DNA of 64,000 nt from Anas platyrhynchos (GCF_047663525.1 NC_092601.1:18623501-18687500), one strand, 5' to 3'. Shown: positions 1 to 12,100, counted from the stretch's first letter. The notes: generated by a model not told the origin, from the letters alone. A program made the numbers and translations.

Positions 1-3000
1 TGGAGTCAAGGTGCCTCTCGCCTCGCCGTTTGAGATCGTAATTTGTTTGTATCAGCCACAGTTGCTTTACTTCAGAGGAACAGAGAAGTGGCATTTAATC
101 AGCATGTTCTGAATCACCGGTGAAAGGAATCGCTCCCTCATCTGAATTTATCGCACCGGGACTCACTCTAGCTGCGAGGCGATGGCACACGGTGTTATTC
201 CTGGGCTGCCTGTCGTGGCGGTGCCCGTGGGACTGCGCCCGCCTGGGTCCCACTCGCTAAGTGGCTCAGGCGCCCCGCCGGGCGAAACACGCTCGCTCTG
301 ATTCACCGGGAGAGCTCAGCGGTGTGCTGGCTGCTGGAAGGCATCAGGGTTCGCTGAGCCACACGGGTGGGAATATTTTCTCCTTGCCGTGAAGCCTTCA
401 GTAGCTCGGGGTTGGAGCAGCGCTGCAGGCAGTGGCGGCACGAGCTGGGGAAAGTTGGTGAAGGTTGAGCCGTGGCACCAGGGCGTGCAGGAGGAGACAA
501 AGAGCAGGGCACAGCCACTATCCCCCAGCACAAGGGGTGTAAACCACGCTCCCTGCTACAGGGGGGACCTTCGGTGCCAGGTCGCTCACTCCCTGAGCTT
601 CAAACCCCATGCAAAGGGCAACCCTCTGCAGCAGCACCCTGCTTGGCACAGCCCTGGGGAGCCTTCCTGCCCCTTTACCAGCCTTGTTGCCCTCCTCTGG
701 GTGCTTGCAGGGACCATACCAGGCTTTTTAAGTTGTGGAGGCCAGAGCTGCATGCAGTATTCAAGGTGAGGCCTGAAAAAAGAGGATGGCTGCAGCTAAG
801 AGAGGGCTGTGGTTCTGCAGAGTGCTGTGCGGCCAGAGGAGGGCAGGTTCTGTACCAACCTACGAGTCTCCTCATCCAAAATGGTCTTGTCTCCAGCCTC
901 TCATTGAACTCCCACAGGGAGATGTTGGAGAGGCCAAATGGCCAAAAAGTGCCATATACAGAAATAAGCAGTAATGGCCAAGTGTGACAGAGGCCCCATC
1001 ACTGGGCTGGCCTCTTAAATTGCTTTGTTTTCATGCTCGGATGAGTTGCTAACCTTCCAATAAACACCAGAGTCATTATAATAAAAATGTGGAAAATGCT
1101 ATCATTAAACCACACCGGTTTATTTTTCAAGTGCCTCTTTCTGGGACATCAAATTCATTTAGATCATTCTCAAAAGCCACAAATCCTGAATGGGTGCAGT
1201 AATGTGTGTGGTGGGAGGCGAGAGCACAAGGCACATTAAATTGGGTAGAGGCAGGGCTCTGACAGGAGAGCTCGGCTGGCTTTATTGCAGGGGGTTAAGA
1301 CGTGACGCCTCGGGCTGCTCACCCCTCTTGCCCCCAGTTCTGCAGACTGAAACCCTGGTTCATGCCCTGACGTCTCATCTCAAGCCCCGCGGTGGAGACA
1401 GTGCAGGAGACAAAGGAGGCAGCTCCTGGAGAATCCGAGCAGGGAGCAGTGCCCAGGAGCCAGGGCCCTTCCTGTAGCAGAGCCTTCCCCTCACAGAAAC
1501 ACACATTTTGTTCCAAAATGCAGCAAAAAGGCTTTAGATCCTTCCAGCTGCAGAGCCAGCTGGTTAGATCCAGCTCCCCATCACCTCTACAAGTTTGGAA
1601 TAACTTCATCGAGGGTTTGCCTGAGCACTGGGGAAGCTGAGCAAAGTTTTGGCTCAGTCTCCATGTTGTTGGCAAATGTGGTGCTGGGGCTAATTGAGTT
1701 AATTAAGTGAAAACAGAGATGTGAGGTTTTTGAAGGGACTTGAGATTGGCTGGACTCCGCTCAGGTGAAAACAAGCACACGTAGCTTACAGAAGTGACCT
1801 AAAAGGCTGAAATCCTGGGTGAGCCTGCACTAAACTTCCATAGGAGCCAGGCGTTGTTCAAAAGCTCTTTATCTGCCAAGAGGAATCAAGATTTTGTTCA
1901 TCTGAGGAGTTCCTGGCACGAAGGCCCCCTCGGAGCAGCACAGCGTGATCGATGTGTCCATGGGCGTGCTTATGGCGTCTGCAGAAACATCAGTTCTGTG
2001 GGGGGGGTAGGATTACCCAGAATAGAAATCGAAGACAAATTTCTCCTCAGCTGTTTTGCTCCAATGATATTTAAAAATACTTGGGAGGGGAAGTGTGCAC
2101 TGTGCTAGGGAGCTGGAGCCTTCAGGCACCGTCTTGGAGTATCTCGAGGTGCTGCGCATGGGTCGTTTGGTGCACGGGGAGGAAAGGGTTCAATTTAGCT
2201 CCCGGAGGGTTTATCAGCATGACAAGTTATTCAAGTTATGCCAAAAATACACAGAAAAGACACTTCAGGCAGAGCTCTAGGAATGCAAAAATCTTCCACT
2301 CCTGGTAGGAAGCTTGAGCCCACGTTTGTACGTTGATGCAGCCAAACACAAGCTGCTGAGCTGCCGGCTCGGTTTGGAACTGGGGCAGGGTTGGAGACAA
2401 GTCTCTGCCTTTTCCAGAGCCCAGCACCGGGTTGTTCAGAACTGACATTGCTCTCGGGGTGAGAGGAGGTATAATGGCTTTTTATTGAGTGAAATAAAGC
2501 TGATAGCGCGTGTGTCCCATCGTGAACTGGGGTTTGGTGACCAGGGATGCGATGTGATTGTCTGTGTGCTGTACTGATGCCCTTCATTAATGGCTCTATT
2601 GAAACATGGAAGTGCTGAGGCCATTCATAATTTCCAGAGCACTCAAAGTGTGACAAAAATAGCCTGTCCATCAGAGATCTGCTCGGTGGAAGATGGAAGC
2701 CCGGCTCCGTCCTTATGGTAAACCTGGGTGCTTCCAAGAAGTTGCGCCATGGCTGAATTCGACTCTCCTCGTCTGGATCAATAACAAAAATGTTTTCGGC
2801 TCTGCACGCACGTGACTTCTTGCACTCAGCTCGGGAAGAGGCCAGAATCCCCTTCAGAGCATCCAGGAATTTCACTGCCTCCTCACCTTTCCCGAACAGG
2901 AAAATCGCGAGGCTTTGTGCTGACCCATTTACACTTCCCCGTCTCTCGATGCTGCTTTGCAATTTTGCCCGGCATCCCCGAGCAGAGGGGCAGGATGGAA

Positions 3001-4200
3001 GCTGCTTCAGAGGGAGCCCGACGGCGGGCAGCAGGCTGCCCACATGGGAACACGCTAAAATAACAAGACGGAGAGGTGAAATGGGCACACAGGAGCATGC
3101 AAGATGCTGAGAACAAAATTAATCAAGTTACCGTGCGGCCTGAAGAACAGAAATGATTTAGTCATAGTGCAGGGTATTATGCCAAGAAATTGGGTAATAA
3201 ACTCAGTAAGCAAGAGGAACTGGAATTGCTCACCAATGAGCACCAGTATGACCTACTTGGTTTTATCAGGGAATCTGGGGGGAAAAGTCAGCTGACTGGA
3301 AGGGCAAAACTGGTGGTTACAACCCATAAGAAGAGCTGAGCTGCCGAAGAGGAGGAGGAGCAGCACTGACAGATCCACTGCAAGCAGCTCTGAACACTTT
3401 GCTGCAGGAGAAAGCGCGAGGGGCTGCTTGCTCCAGCTCACTGCAGCTGCTGAATCGCACGAGGGAGCAGAGCAAACGGCTCCTTGCATCTCTCCAGAAT
3501 ACCTACAGATAAAACATGGTGTGGTTGCAAGGTTTCCATCCAGGCAACACACTGCAGGAGGCTGCAGGATTGGGGTTACTGAACCCTAAAACACGTTTAA
3601 CGTGGGTAACAAGTGGCACCAGAGGACCATTGGAAGGGGCTGAACGTGTTGGGTCCTGTCATTTCTCTGGAGTGTGAAGGCTTCAGGGAGGGGAGCACAA
3701 GCTGGCAGGCATCCCATGGGAATCAGGTGTTACCCTCCCAGGTCACCTTTTTCCCTAAAGAAGAGGTGGAAGAACAGAGTTCCTCACCGAAGGAGCTGTT
3801 TGGGAAGGGAGGCAGGCACTTGGCTGTTTTCAGCTGTGATGGCAAGGGACCAAGAGCAGGCTGATCCTCTGGGTAGCATTTGTAGGGGCAGGAGCTGTAC
3901 AGGAGCACAGCAGCCCCCAGAGCCCCCAGCACAGGCACGGTGTCTTCTCTTTCCCACTGCTTTGCACCTCTTTGGCAGTCTGATTTTGCCCTGCACCGAG
4001 GCAAGTTCAGAGGCACTGGGAAGTACCCTGCTCAGAATAAATTTTGCTGAAAACCACCAGTTTCTTCACAATTACAGTTCCTCCAGGGCACGTTCCTGTG
4101 CCTCGCAGCTCGTCCCTCTCTGGGCAGTGAGGTGGGGGGCACAGATCCCCTCTGGGGGGGTCCTCACTTGCGGTCGGTTTGAAACCTCTCTCTTCCTCCT
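1..4200. other. Intergenic stretch left of NPW; no gene recognised
   Basis: I see no exon with recognisable homology on either strand. The open frames here are short, lack family signatures and are not joined by convincing splice sites. An AATAAA at 1060-1065 could be a poly(A) signal, but no coding exon precedes it. In human the neighbour on this side of NPW is ZNF598; no zinc-finger or RING signature is visible here, so that gene is absent or lies further left. Confidence 0.6.
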
Positions 4201-4310
4201 GCTGCTGTCGGGCAGGTCCTGGGGGTCTGGGGGGGTGGATGCTGAGCCGAAGAGAGCTTTGAGGGGCTGCAGGGGTGGCGCAGGGCTGCGGAAGGCTGCT
4301 TGGGGCCGGG

Positions 4311-4445
4311 AGGGGGCTCGGGGATGCTCGGGACGGTGCAGAGGATGCAGGAGGCGGTGGCGGGGGGGGGGGGGATGCTCGGGGCGGCGGGGGGATGCTG
4401 CCGGCTGGGAAGGATGCTGGGGGCTAAGGGAGGGGATGCCGAGGG
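4311..4445 (+). repeat. Imperfect G-rich tandem repeat upstream of NPW
   Basis: Units resembling GGGATGCTCGGG recur several times (near 4321, 4373, 4393 and 4411), separated by G-rich spacers. The copies diverge, so this is a degenerate minisatellite in the proximal NPW promoter and not a clean array. Confidence 0.5.
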
Positions 4446-4519
4446 GCGGCGGGGGGGGAGGTCCGAGGGGCGGTGGGGGGCTGCGGGGCGGAGCTGTGGG
4501 GTGCCCCTCCCGGCGGCGT

Positions 4520-4526
4520 TATAAAG
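4520..4526 (+). promoter_or_regulatory. TATA box of NPW
   Basis: TATAAAG lies 85-91 bases before the NPW start codon, in an otherwise GC-saturated stretch. With normal TATA-to-start spacing, transcription should begin near 4550, giving a 5' UTR of about 60 bases. A TATA box suits a tightly regulated neuropeptide gene. Confidence 0.7.
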
Positions 4527-4610
4527 CGGCGGGGCTCGGGCGCGGGGCTGCCTTCGCTGGGGCACCCGGGGCTGGGGCAGCGGCGGGGGGGACGCCTCCT
4601 GCCCGCAGCG

Positions 4611-6014
4611 ATGGCGAGGGGGCGGCTGTCGGGGGGCGCCTGGGGGGCCCTGGTGCTGCTGGGGCTGATGCTGCCGGCGACCCCGCCGGCCGGTGCCTGG
4701 TACAAGCACGTCGCCAGCCCCCGGTACCACACGGTGGGGCGAGCCTCGGGGCTGCTCATGGGGGTCCGCCGCTCCCCGTACCTCTGGCGCCGGGAGCTGC
4801 CGCCCGAACCCCCCCGCCGCCCCGGGGGGCCCGCGCCCGCCGCCCCCCAGCCCCCGGGACGCCCCGACGGGGGCTCCCCGCCGCCCGCCCCCCCGCCTCC
4901 GCCGCCGCCGCATCCCGGTCCCGGCCGCCTCCTGCAGCGCCTGCTCCGGAGGGGTTGGGGCTGGGGGGGACCCCGGCCGGCCCCCGCCCGGCCGCCGCCC
5001 GCAGCCCGCGGAGCTCAGGTAAAGCGGGACCCGACGGCAGGGCGCCGGGGGGGGGGGGCGCGGGGACAAGGCGAGGGGATGTCCCGCTGCACCGAGCCGG
5101 GGAGGTGGCTTTTGGGGTGCGGGAGCCTTGCTGCGGGTCCCCCTGCGGCACCCTGGGGGGCTGGAGGGGTGCCGCCGGGGGGCTGGGTGCGGGAGGCTTG
5201 CTGCCGTCTCCCACCGTGCAGGCATCGGGGGGGGGACGCACGGGGGGAGAACAACCTGAGCAGAGACCCCATGGAATAGATGGGCTGCGGGGAGATGCCC
5301 CCTGCACCTGGGGGGTGCCCAGGCAGGGGAGCGAGGGGAGCCGGGACCCCGCGGGACAGCCCGCGCCCTGGGGGGGGTTCCAGACCCAGCTCTGGATCGA
5401 GGGAGTTTGCAAAAGTCTCTGCTGTGTTTTGAAACTTGGACCATGAGGTCCCAGCAGGATGGAGCAGCCAGGCTTCCTCCCGGTGAGATGCGTTCGGAGG
5501 GGCTGCACCTGGGTCTAGGGGCAGAAAAAGGAGCTGGGGGATTTCTCTGCCTGTGTTTGGGGTATCCCAAACCTGCACCCTGCAGGGAGCGAGCTGTCAG
5601 TGCCATGGGGGGGTGTTTGTGGTGCTGGAGGTGCTGAGGAGCTCCCGGCATCACCCCTCTGCAGGACCCCTCTCCCTGCCCTCTCCACTCGGCCAAGCTG
5701 CGTGGGACTGTTTTGGGGCCGTGTCCAAACATTAAATCTCTTCTCCCCTATGTAAAGCAGGAGCCAACATCCGGCTGAAATCCAGGGATGCTTTTAGATG
5801 TTGGATCAGCCCCGAGACATGCAGCCATATTCCCATCCACACCCCTCGCCTTCATTTTTTGGAGGCAATCTGGGATTTGTATCTTTTGGGGAAAGCCCAG
5901 GCAGGTCAGCTCAGCCCGTGCTATGCAGGTCCCTCGGGCATCACCATGTAATAACATGGGGTCCTTTTTTTCTTTCAGCCTCTCCCGATGGAAGACGTGG
6001 CTCTGCTCCGCTGA
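4611..6014 (+). CDS. NPW: Neuropeptide W precursor (two exons; 3' exon uncertain)
   Basis: This encodes the secreted precursor of neuropeptide W, a ligand of the G-protein-coupled receptors NPBWR1/2. Exon 1 is 4611-5018 (136 codons). The start follows a GC-rich leader after a TATA box. Residues 1-29 form a signal peptide with a hydrophobic core ([12 protein letters not shown]). Mature NPW-23 starts at Trp30 ([16 protein letters not shown]) and ends at Val52 before Arg-Arg; NPW-30 runs to Trp59 before a second Arg-Arg. The rest of exon 1 is proline-rich and poorly conserved. The donor at 5019 (GTAAAG) is phase 0. The best acceptor is the CAG ending at 5978 after a T-rich tract. Joining these adds 11 residues and a TGA at 6012-6014, giving 147 residues against about 165 in human. 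The mature peptide is secure; the C-terminal exon is inferred, since another frame or acceptor could apply. Confidence 0.85.
4698..4787 (+). other. NPW: Mature neuropeptide W region (NPW-23/NPW-30)
   Basis: The region codes for residues 30-59. NPW-23 is 4698-4766 and is followed by an Arg-Arg processing site. The five extra residues SPYLW of NPW-30 end at 4787, before another Arg-Arg. The N-terminal Trp-Tyr-Lys core and the GRASGLLMG segment match the mammalian peptide closely. Prohormone convertase cleavage at the dibasic pairs is known for the family. Confidence 0.9.
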
Positions 6015-6250
6015 AGGGTCCCAGCAGGGATGCTCCAGGTGCCGGAGGAGCACTGGCTGCCCGAGGTGGGGACTGTTTCCGTGGCTGGTGAGGAGGAGTT
6101 TCATCGGCGGCCCTCCGGGTTTCTGACCTCTCCAAAACCATACAGACGGTTGCATTCAAAAAAAAGTCTGATTTTTCTTGCCCACTGTCCAGACACAGTG
6201 GTAAATTCATCTTGTTTTCAGGTCGACTTAGTGCTATAAACTTGGGGAGA

Positions 6251-6256
6251 AATAAA
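6251..6256 (+). terminator. NPW: Poly(A) signal of NPW
   Basis: AATAAA lies about 240 bases after the proposed TGA, and a T-rich tract follows. It is the first canonical signal after the final exon and should end the NPW mRNA near 6275. Confidence 0.6.
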
Positions 6257-8946
6257 CAGGGAAAATATTTATTTTGTTTATTTTTTTTAGATTTCTGTAC
6301 TGGCTTGTTTGCAATATGACACAAACATGTACTGTTTGCTTCCTAGGAACCTGCCCTCATTAAAATGAGAATCGATCAAAGGAAACGTGTTTCATGGTGC
6401 ATTTTATTTTATTTTATTTTAGCAGAAGCTGGTATGGCTCAGACAGGGCGCAGACGCTTTGGTGTTCCAGTCACTCCCAGATTTTTCTGATGTGATCTAA
6501 CTCCTTGACAGAGTTTCTTCTGCAGCCCTACAGTGAATCTCCTTTAGTGCCCTTTGGGGAGTTACTGCCGGGGGGTTCTCAGCTAAGAGGACAAAGTTTG
6601 AAATCTTTCCTGGACTCTGCTGAAAAAAAGCTCTGCAAGTCCTCTGCTCTGGTTGCTTGTCTGCATGTTTAGAGCTTAATTTTGTATTCATCTCCGCTGA
6701 TGAAAGAAAAAAGTTGTTCCCCACTAAAACAGGGTGTGGGTGCTGAGCCAGCGGGGCCGAGGCAGTAACACACACTGGGATGGGTGGGGTCTGGATTCTG
6801 GGGGGCCCAGCTCCCGTGGTGGGATCACAGCGTGGGCACAGCGGGGCTGCCTGCTGCCCATCGGGAGGGAAAATCCCTGCTGGTGCTTGCCAGGGGGCAT
6901 TTCAGTGTTTTACACATGAAGGATCGGTTTCCCTTCTGTGTCCCCTCTCTGTTTCCCCCACGATTTCAATCTTCTTCCAAATTCCTGCTCTTCATTAGCG
7001 CAGCACGGTACGGGGACAGCACAAATGGCAGATAATTGCCCCTAACCCATTAGGCTGTTGCACTTGAGCAGGGCCGGGGCTGCTGCAGTGCCCATCAGCC
7101 CGTGGAGTGGCCGCAGAAGCGGGTTGCTGTTCTCAGGGAGGTAAGTGGCAAAATGAGGTGAGGAACGAAAAGGTCAGCATCGCACTGGGGGTGCACAGGG
7201 AGGGCGATGAGGGGTGATGTGATGAGACACACAACTTGGGTGTGCTCCCACCCCCCTGCGTAGGAAAGAAGCACTCGTGTGCGTCGATACTGGGGCAAAA
7301 CCAGCAGATGCTCGGTTAAGCACAAGCCCTTTTACCTTGTAAAATATTTCTCCCTGCTGCTGCGGAGGAGGAGCATGAGCTGATTCCCCAAAGGGAAAAC
7401 TTTGCTGGGGCAAAGTAATTTCCCTTGTGCTCTCAGCTCTCTGGAGATGTCTGAGCATTCCCTTGGGTCAACAATCCCAGTAAACAGGAAGCAACCTTAC
7501 AAAGGCATTTAATTACCCCTCTCCGACAAGCATTAATCCAATCCCTTCTTAAAGACAAGCCCCAGGAGAGCTTTGCCTCTGTCCTGCCCGCGGCCGTGCA
7601 GATGCTCCAGGGTCTGTGTGCCTGGACTGGGGGGATCCCAAGACAAAATACAGCACTGTTTTTTTTTTTGGGGGGGAAGCTCCTTGCAGGGGGAACAGGG
7701 TGGCACTGGGTGGCTTTGCCGTGCCATCTTGTGGCCGTGCCGATGCTGTGGGACAGGAGAGCTGGGAGCAGGGCAGGGGCTCCGAACCACGTCCCCATCC
7801 CAGAGCACCCCTGGAGGGGGCAGCTCCCATGGGTGCCCTCCTGCCTGCATAGCCCCTGCCAAAAACAGCTTGGGGCTGCGAGCTTGGGGCTGAGGCTGAC
7901 CCGCTGCTCTCCGTATCTCCCAGCCAGGGCTCTCCATCACCCAGTGGGTGCGTTTTGTTCCAGCCCAAGTGATGGGCGAATCCTGGGGGCTGTGGCGTGC
8001 AGGAAGGCGTCCCACCCCTCCCAGCCTGAGCCCGGGGCGGCTCCGTTTCCTTCCCGGCTCCCAGCCTCTCCCAGGAGGCCAGCAGCATCCACCGGGCACA
8101 CGGGGCCAGGCCGTGGCTGCTCAGGTTTGGGGCAGGAACCGCAGCCCCCAGGAGTTGACGCGGGCTCCTGCTTGGGGCTGTGCACACAAAGGCTGCAGGG
8201 CCCTGAGCGCTCCAGGAGGAAGAAAACTCCCCGAGGGATTTTCTCCCCACTGGAGCTGCCCAGGAGCCGCTCCTCACCCTGCCAGGCCAGGGCTGAGCCC
8301 CTCTGTCAGGGCAGTGATGAGCTGGGGTGGCGAGCCCTCGGCAGGGCTGGTAGCCCCGGTGGTGTGGGAGATGGCCCTGGAGGTCCCTGTGGACCTGATG
8401 CCGTGTCGTGCCCATCTGTGCCAAGATGTGCCAGGCTGTGCCGGGCTGTGCCGGGTCTGCAGCAGGCAAGTTCCCAGCCCACAAGCTGTCCACAGCCTCA
8501 TGATGCCGCTTTGGGGAATTGAAAGGCTGGAGATAAGGGCGAGGAGATGCAGAGAGCAGGGAGATAACGCTATCTCTGTGCTTTCGGCTTGGCCTATTTC
8601 AAAGTTGTTCAGAGTGCTGATAAGGCAACGAGGGCTCCGAGATGCAGGCAGAGGTCTCCCTCACCGAGCTGGAGCAGCCTGGGGCTGTTCCCAGGTGCCC
8701 AAAGAGGAAACACCAGGGGCAGGACCCCGCGCTCCCATCCTGAGGGCTAGGGAACACCTTGCCGGCCCCATGCCCATCCATGGTGTGGCTGAATGATGAC
8801 TTTTTCATCCAGCAGCAGCACTGCCAGCCTGGCTGGGCCCAGCAGTGACCTTATGGATGCATTCCTGCCCGGGGAGTTCCCCCCCGGCCACGCTGCTATT
8901 TCCGCAGACGTGGGCACCGGCACTGCTCCGGAACCAGCCTCGCCCG

Positions 8947-9067
8947 GGGTGGGTGCTCTGGGGATGGGTGCACCCGGGAATGGGTGCCCATGGGGTGGGT
9001 GCTCCTGGGGTAGAAGCTCTTGGGGTGGAAGCTCCCAGGGATGGGTGCTCCCAGGAATGGGTGTTCC
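8947..9067 (+). repeat. Minisatellite, unit about 15 bases
   Basis: About eight degenerate copies of a unit like GGGATGGGTGCTCCC run head to tail. The copies drift in length and sequence. An open frame across it (GMGAPGNGCPWGGCSWG pattern) is a by-product of the repeat. Confidence 0.7.
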
Positions 9068-9141
9068 AGAGCCCGCTGGAGGGCTCGGTGCTGCTCTCTC
9101 TTACATCCACTTGCAGTTCCGATTTACTGAGCCTGAAGCAA

Positions 9142-9160
9142 AGCATGCAATTAGCATGCT
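9142..9160. promoter_or_regulatory. Perfect inverted repeat around AATTA, candidate factor site
   Basis: AGCATGC and GCATGCT are exact reverse complements separated by AATTA. The centre contains an octamer-like ATGCAAT and a homeodomain-type core. It lies in an AT-rich island between NPW and NHERF2. A regulatory role is inference only. Confidence 0.35.
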
Positions 9161-12100
9161 GCCCTGGCTATTTAATAAAATGAACAGGGCTAATTACTTG
9201 CTAGCAGAGCCTGTTGTCTCTGGTGCTGGACTGAATTGAGCAGGGTGGTAATTGCAAGCATCTGGGAGAGGCAGCGGGCATCCCGACGGACTCGCTGAAT
9301 CCAGGGAGTGCACAGCCTTGAGTGAGGGTCTGGGACCCACCTGTGGGCATTCATGGCCCTGGCTGGAAATGTCAGTGCCCAATTTTCCTTTTTAGAGTGC
9401 TGGAATGATAGGGGCAAACAAGTGGGGAGAGTGACGGATATCTTCCTGGGAACACTAGTTGGTATTTTCCATGTTCTGCAGCAGACACACACAGGTATTC
9501 TTCGGACTGGGATGGGCTGTCAGCAACCAGGTCCCTGCACGATGCCAAGTGCCGTCTGGCACAGCACCCACAGCTCTGTTATCTGGTTGCAAATAACAAA
9601 GGGCTCGGGCAGATTCCTATCTGCCAGCCTGTGAAACAGGCACCCCCAGCTCCCGGCAGCACAGCTGAGCTGAGCTGCCCGGACTTTTGCAACCCACAAG
9701 GCGTGTTATTAATCCTCCCGATGATTAATTCTGCTATCCCCATAAATCTCACCTGGAAATTGTTTACGGCTCAATAGTGCCACACACAGAGACCTGGAGA
9801 AAGCGAGGCGGCACATTGCACAAGCCCTCCCTCTCCATCACCAGCCTTGGAAAAACTCCCTCCACCCCCATCCGATCGCCCTTCCACCAGCTCAAAATGA
9901 GCCAGCAGGAGCAGGCTCGGGTTGAGCAGCCGATTTTTTGCCACGTTGTGAATATAAGGCAGGCCTTAAGCTATGAGCCTTAGAGATCCGCCGCTCCTCC
10001 AGCGCGGGGAGCCTGCCCGTCCGCCCGCATTTCTGCCGTTGTGAAACTTTTGGAGCGTGTGTGTGTGTTTTGAGGAGGTTACACAACCTGCCAGGCCGAA
10101 AGCAAACAGCGTTGGCACACAGGTGTGACCCCGTGCCACGGCTTCACGCAGGGATGAATTACAGGCAGGTGTCAAACCAGGAGCCTCAGACCCTCCCAGG
10201 TCAATTAGCACACGGGTCCCGAAAACTTCCCCAGCTTTCAGGTGAGCCCAATTAGGATGTAGCTATTGGCATGAATCAACACCCAGAGAGGTATGTGGAA
10301 GGGAAAATCATCCGTGAGGTGTCTGCTGAGTCTAATCAGGGCTCTGTGGTACCAGAAGGTGCGGGAACCCCCCCATGGTCTCCCCTCTTTTTGGCTCTGA
10401 TGGGCCACAAATGGGTGGCTGTGGCTTGGGAAGCGGCAAGCTTACACCAAGAACTGGGGGGGTTTGTACCGTGCGAGGGTGAAGACTTGCACAACGTGGT
10501 TTCAGGTTCTTTCCAACTGCTTTCCATGAAGCTGGATGCCTTTTGGGGATGATGAGTTTGAAAAATGTCGACAAATTCAGGTCATACTTTAGAAAATATT
10601 TAAGTTAAAAAATAAGCATTTTGGGAAAATGCAAGCATTCTGTTTTCAGCTCTTTGAAATGATATTTCCCCCCCTTTTTACTTTACAAGCCACCAACACT
10701 TAAAAAAAAATGCCCCAAAGGGTTAAAATGTTCTGTCTGACCACCCAAAAGATTTTCTCACTTGTGCTTTTATTGCGCTGAATAAAAAGAATAACTTTTT
10801 TGTTCAAATAAACTTGAAACAATTCCTTCTCCTCTCCCCCTCCCTCCAGTTTTTTGGTTTGGCCACTGAGTGGAAAAATCAATTATTCGCACTCCTCTAG
10901 CCTGATAAAAAAAAAAGCTTCAGGACTCCACAAAGAGGCTCAGGGGAGTAGTTATGTTATACAGCAAATGAAATGGTCTCTGAGTTCCCCGACTCGCCGG
11001 CCTCCTCTCATGTCACCGCAGGCTTTGCGCAGGGCTCGGCGCTTCTGCAGCGCTGCAGGGAGCAAACCTGGCGGTGTGGGGCCGGCACCGAGACCTCGGC
11101 CACAGATCCCAGAGCTCCTGGGGGGCTGTGCCCCCACCGGGGGTCCCGAGGGTCTGCGCCCAGTGACAGCTGCCCCTCCTTGTGCACCACCCCGCTGCCC
11201 GCGCTGCCTGTAGGAAACGGGGGTGGGAAGTCCCGGAGAGAACAGCAATGCCTTTTTTTTTCCAGGATAGCAGTGCAGACACGTCAGCAAGCATCTTTTT
11301 GGGTCCAACACCTTGCAGTTTCATGCAGAACTTTAGTGGAAGTCTTTATTTCATTTTATTTTATTTTAAGCAGACTGCAAATTAAAAGCAACTCAATATT
11401 CACCTCTGGAGAGTTCTATTTACCACCTCAAGCTGGCCACTGCGTTTGCTTCAGCTCTATAAAAATCTGCTAGGAAAGCAGTTGGGGCGGGAGAAATGCC
11501 ACGGAGGAGAGCTAGAAAACCTGTGAGCTGGGAACATGACACGGCAGCACCAGCTCTGGGACAACTAATCTGGGTCATTTCCTCCTTGCAGATTTCAAGG
11601 AAATGAAGATCAGGGATGCGAAGGGGCAAAGATGGGAATCTCTGTTTTCCACCAGAGCAAAGCGTGTTCCACAGGGGGACCTGGACGGCTGCTCAGCCAG
11701 GCATGGGGGCTGCAGCAAGAGGCTGTCCTGCCAGAAATGCTGCTCACGGAGCTGCAGGCCTGCAAGCTCATAACCCCCATCCCTGTGGCCTGGTATTTGG
11801 GGGACACAAAACATTTGCCAGAAGTTACACGTGTACCAAGTTGGGGACATCACCGGGGGACACCTCAGTGCTCTGCAGAAACAGAGGCGAATGGGACATG
11901 GGAAGGACATGCCTGTGGCAGCTGGCCCTGGGGCTGGTCCTCAGCATGGAGCTGAGCACCCCATTTCTGAGCTCCTTCACATGAAGGGATGCCCACATCA
12001 GTGGGCAGCTCCACATGTGCCGGACTGGCTGGATCAGAGATGCCCCCAAAGAGCTCTGCATCTCCCCACAGTCAGGGCTGTGGCAGGGTGGGCACAGTGG

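Larger units (their letters stand above)
4200..5100. promoter_or_regulatory. CpG/G-rich promoter region of NPW
   Basis: The stretch is extremely G+C rich with many CpGs and long G runs, including 13 consecutive G at 4362-4374. It surrounds the NPW TATA box and first exon. It also contains imperfect repeats of a GGGATGCTCGGG-like unit. The G runs make G-quadruplex formation plausible; that is inference. Confidence 0.6.
6280..12100. other. NPW-NHERF2 intergenic region
   Basis: I recognise no exon or RNA gene here. The region holds a G-rich minisatellite (8947-9067), AT-rich islands near 9120-9260 and 9690-9780 with homeodomain-type TAATTA and TAATCC motifs, and short simple tracts. Long open frames in the GC-rich parts have biased, proline- and glycine-rich translations on both strands and look non-coding. 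Confidence 0.6.

Noticed and set aside
2231-3088. 285-codon minus-strand frame left of NPW
   Set aside because: Composition here is less extreme, so I looked for a domain, signal peptide or splice-linked partner. None was convincing and the text resembles no known protein.
3674-5446. 590-codon open frame on the plus strand over the NPW region
   Set aside because: It overlaps NPW exon 1 in another frame, is dominated by Gly, Arg, Pro and Ala from G/C runs, and has no family signature. It stays open because stops are rare at this composition.
4164-5732. 522-codon open frame on the minus strand over the NPW region
   Set aside because: It is antisense to NPW exon 1, proline- and arginine-rich, with no domain and no splice logic. 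It is a compositional shadow.
7549-8522. Overlapping 282-314 codon frames in the NPW-NHERF2 interval
   Set aside because: Frames are open on both strands over the same DNA. Translations are Pro/Gly/Ala/Ser rich and match no family that I know.
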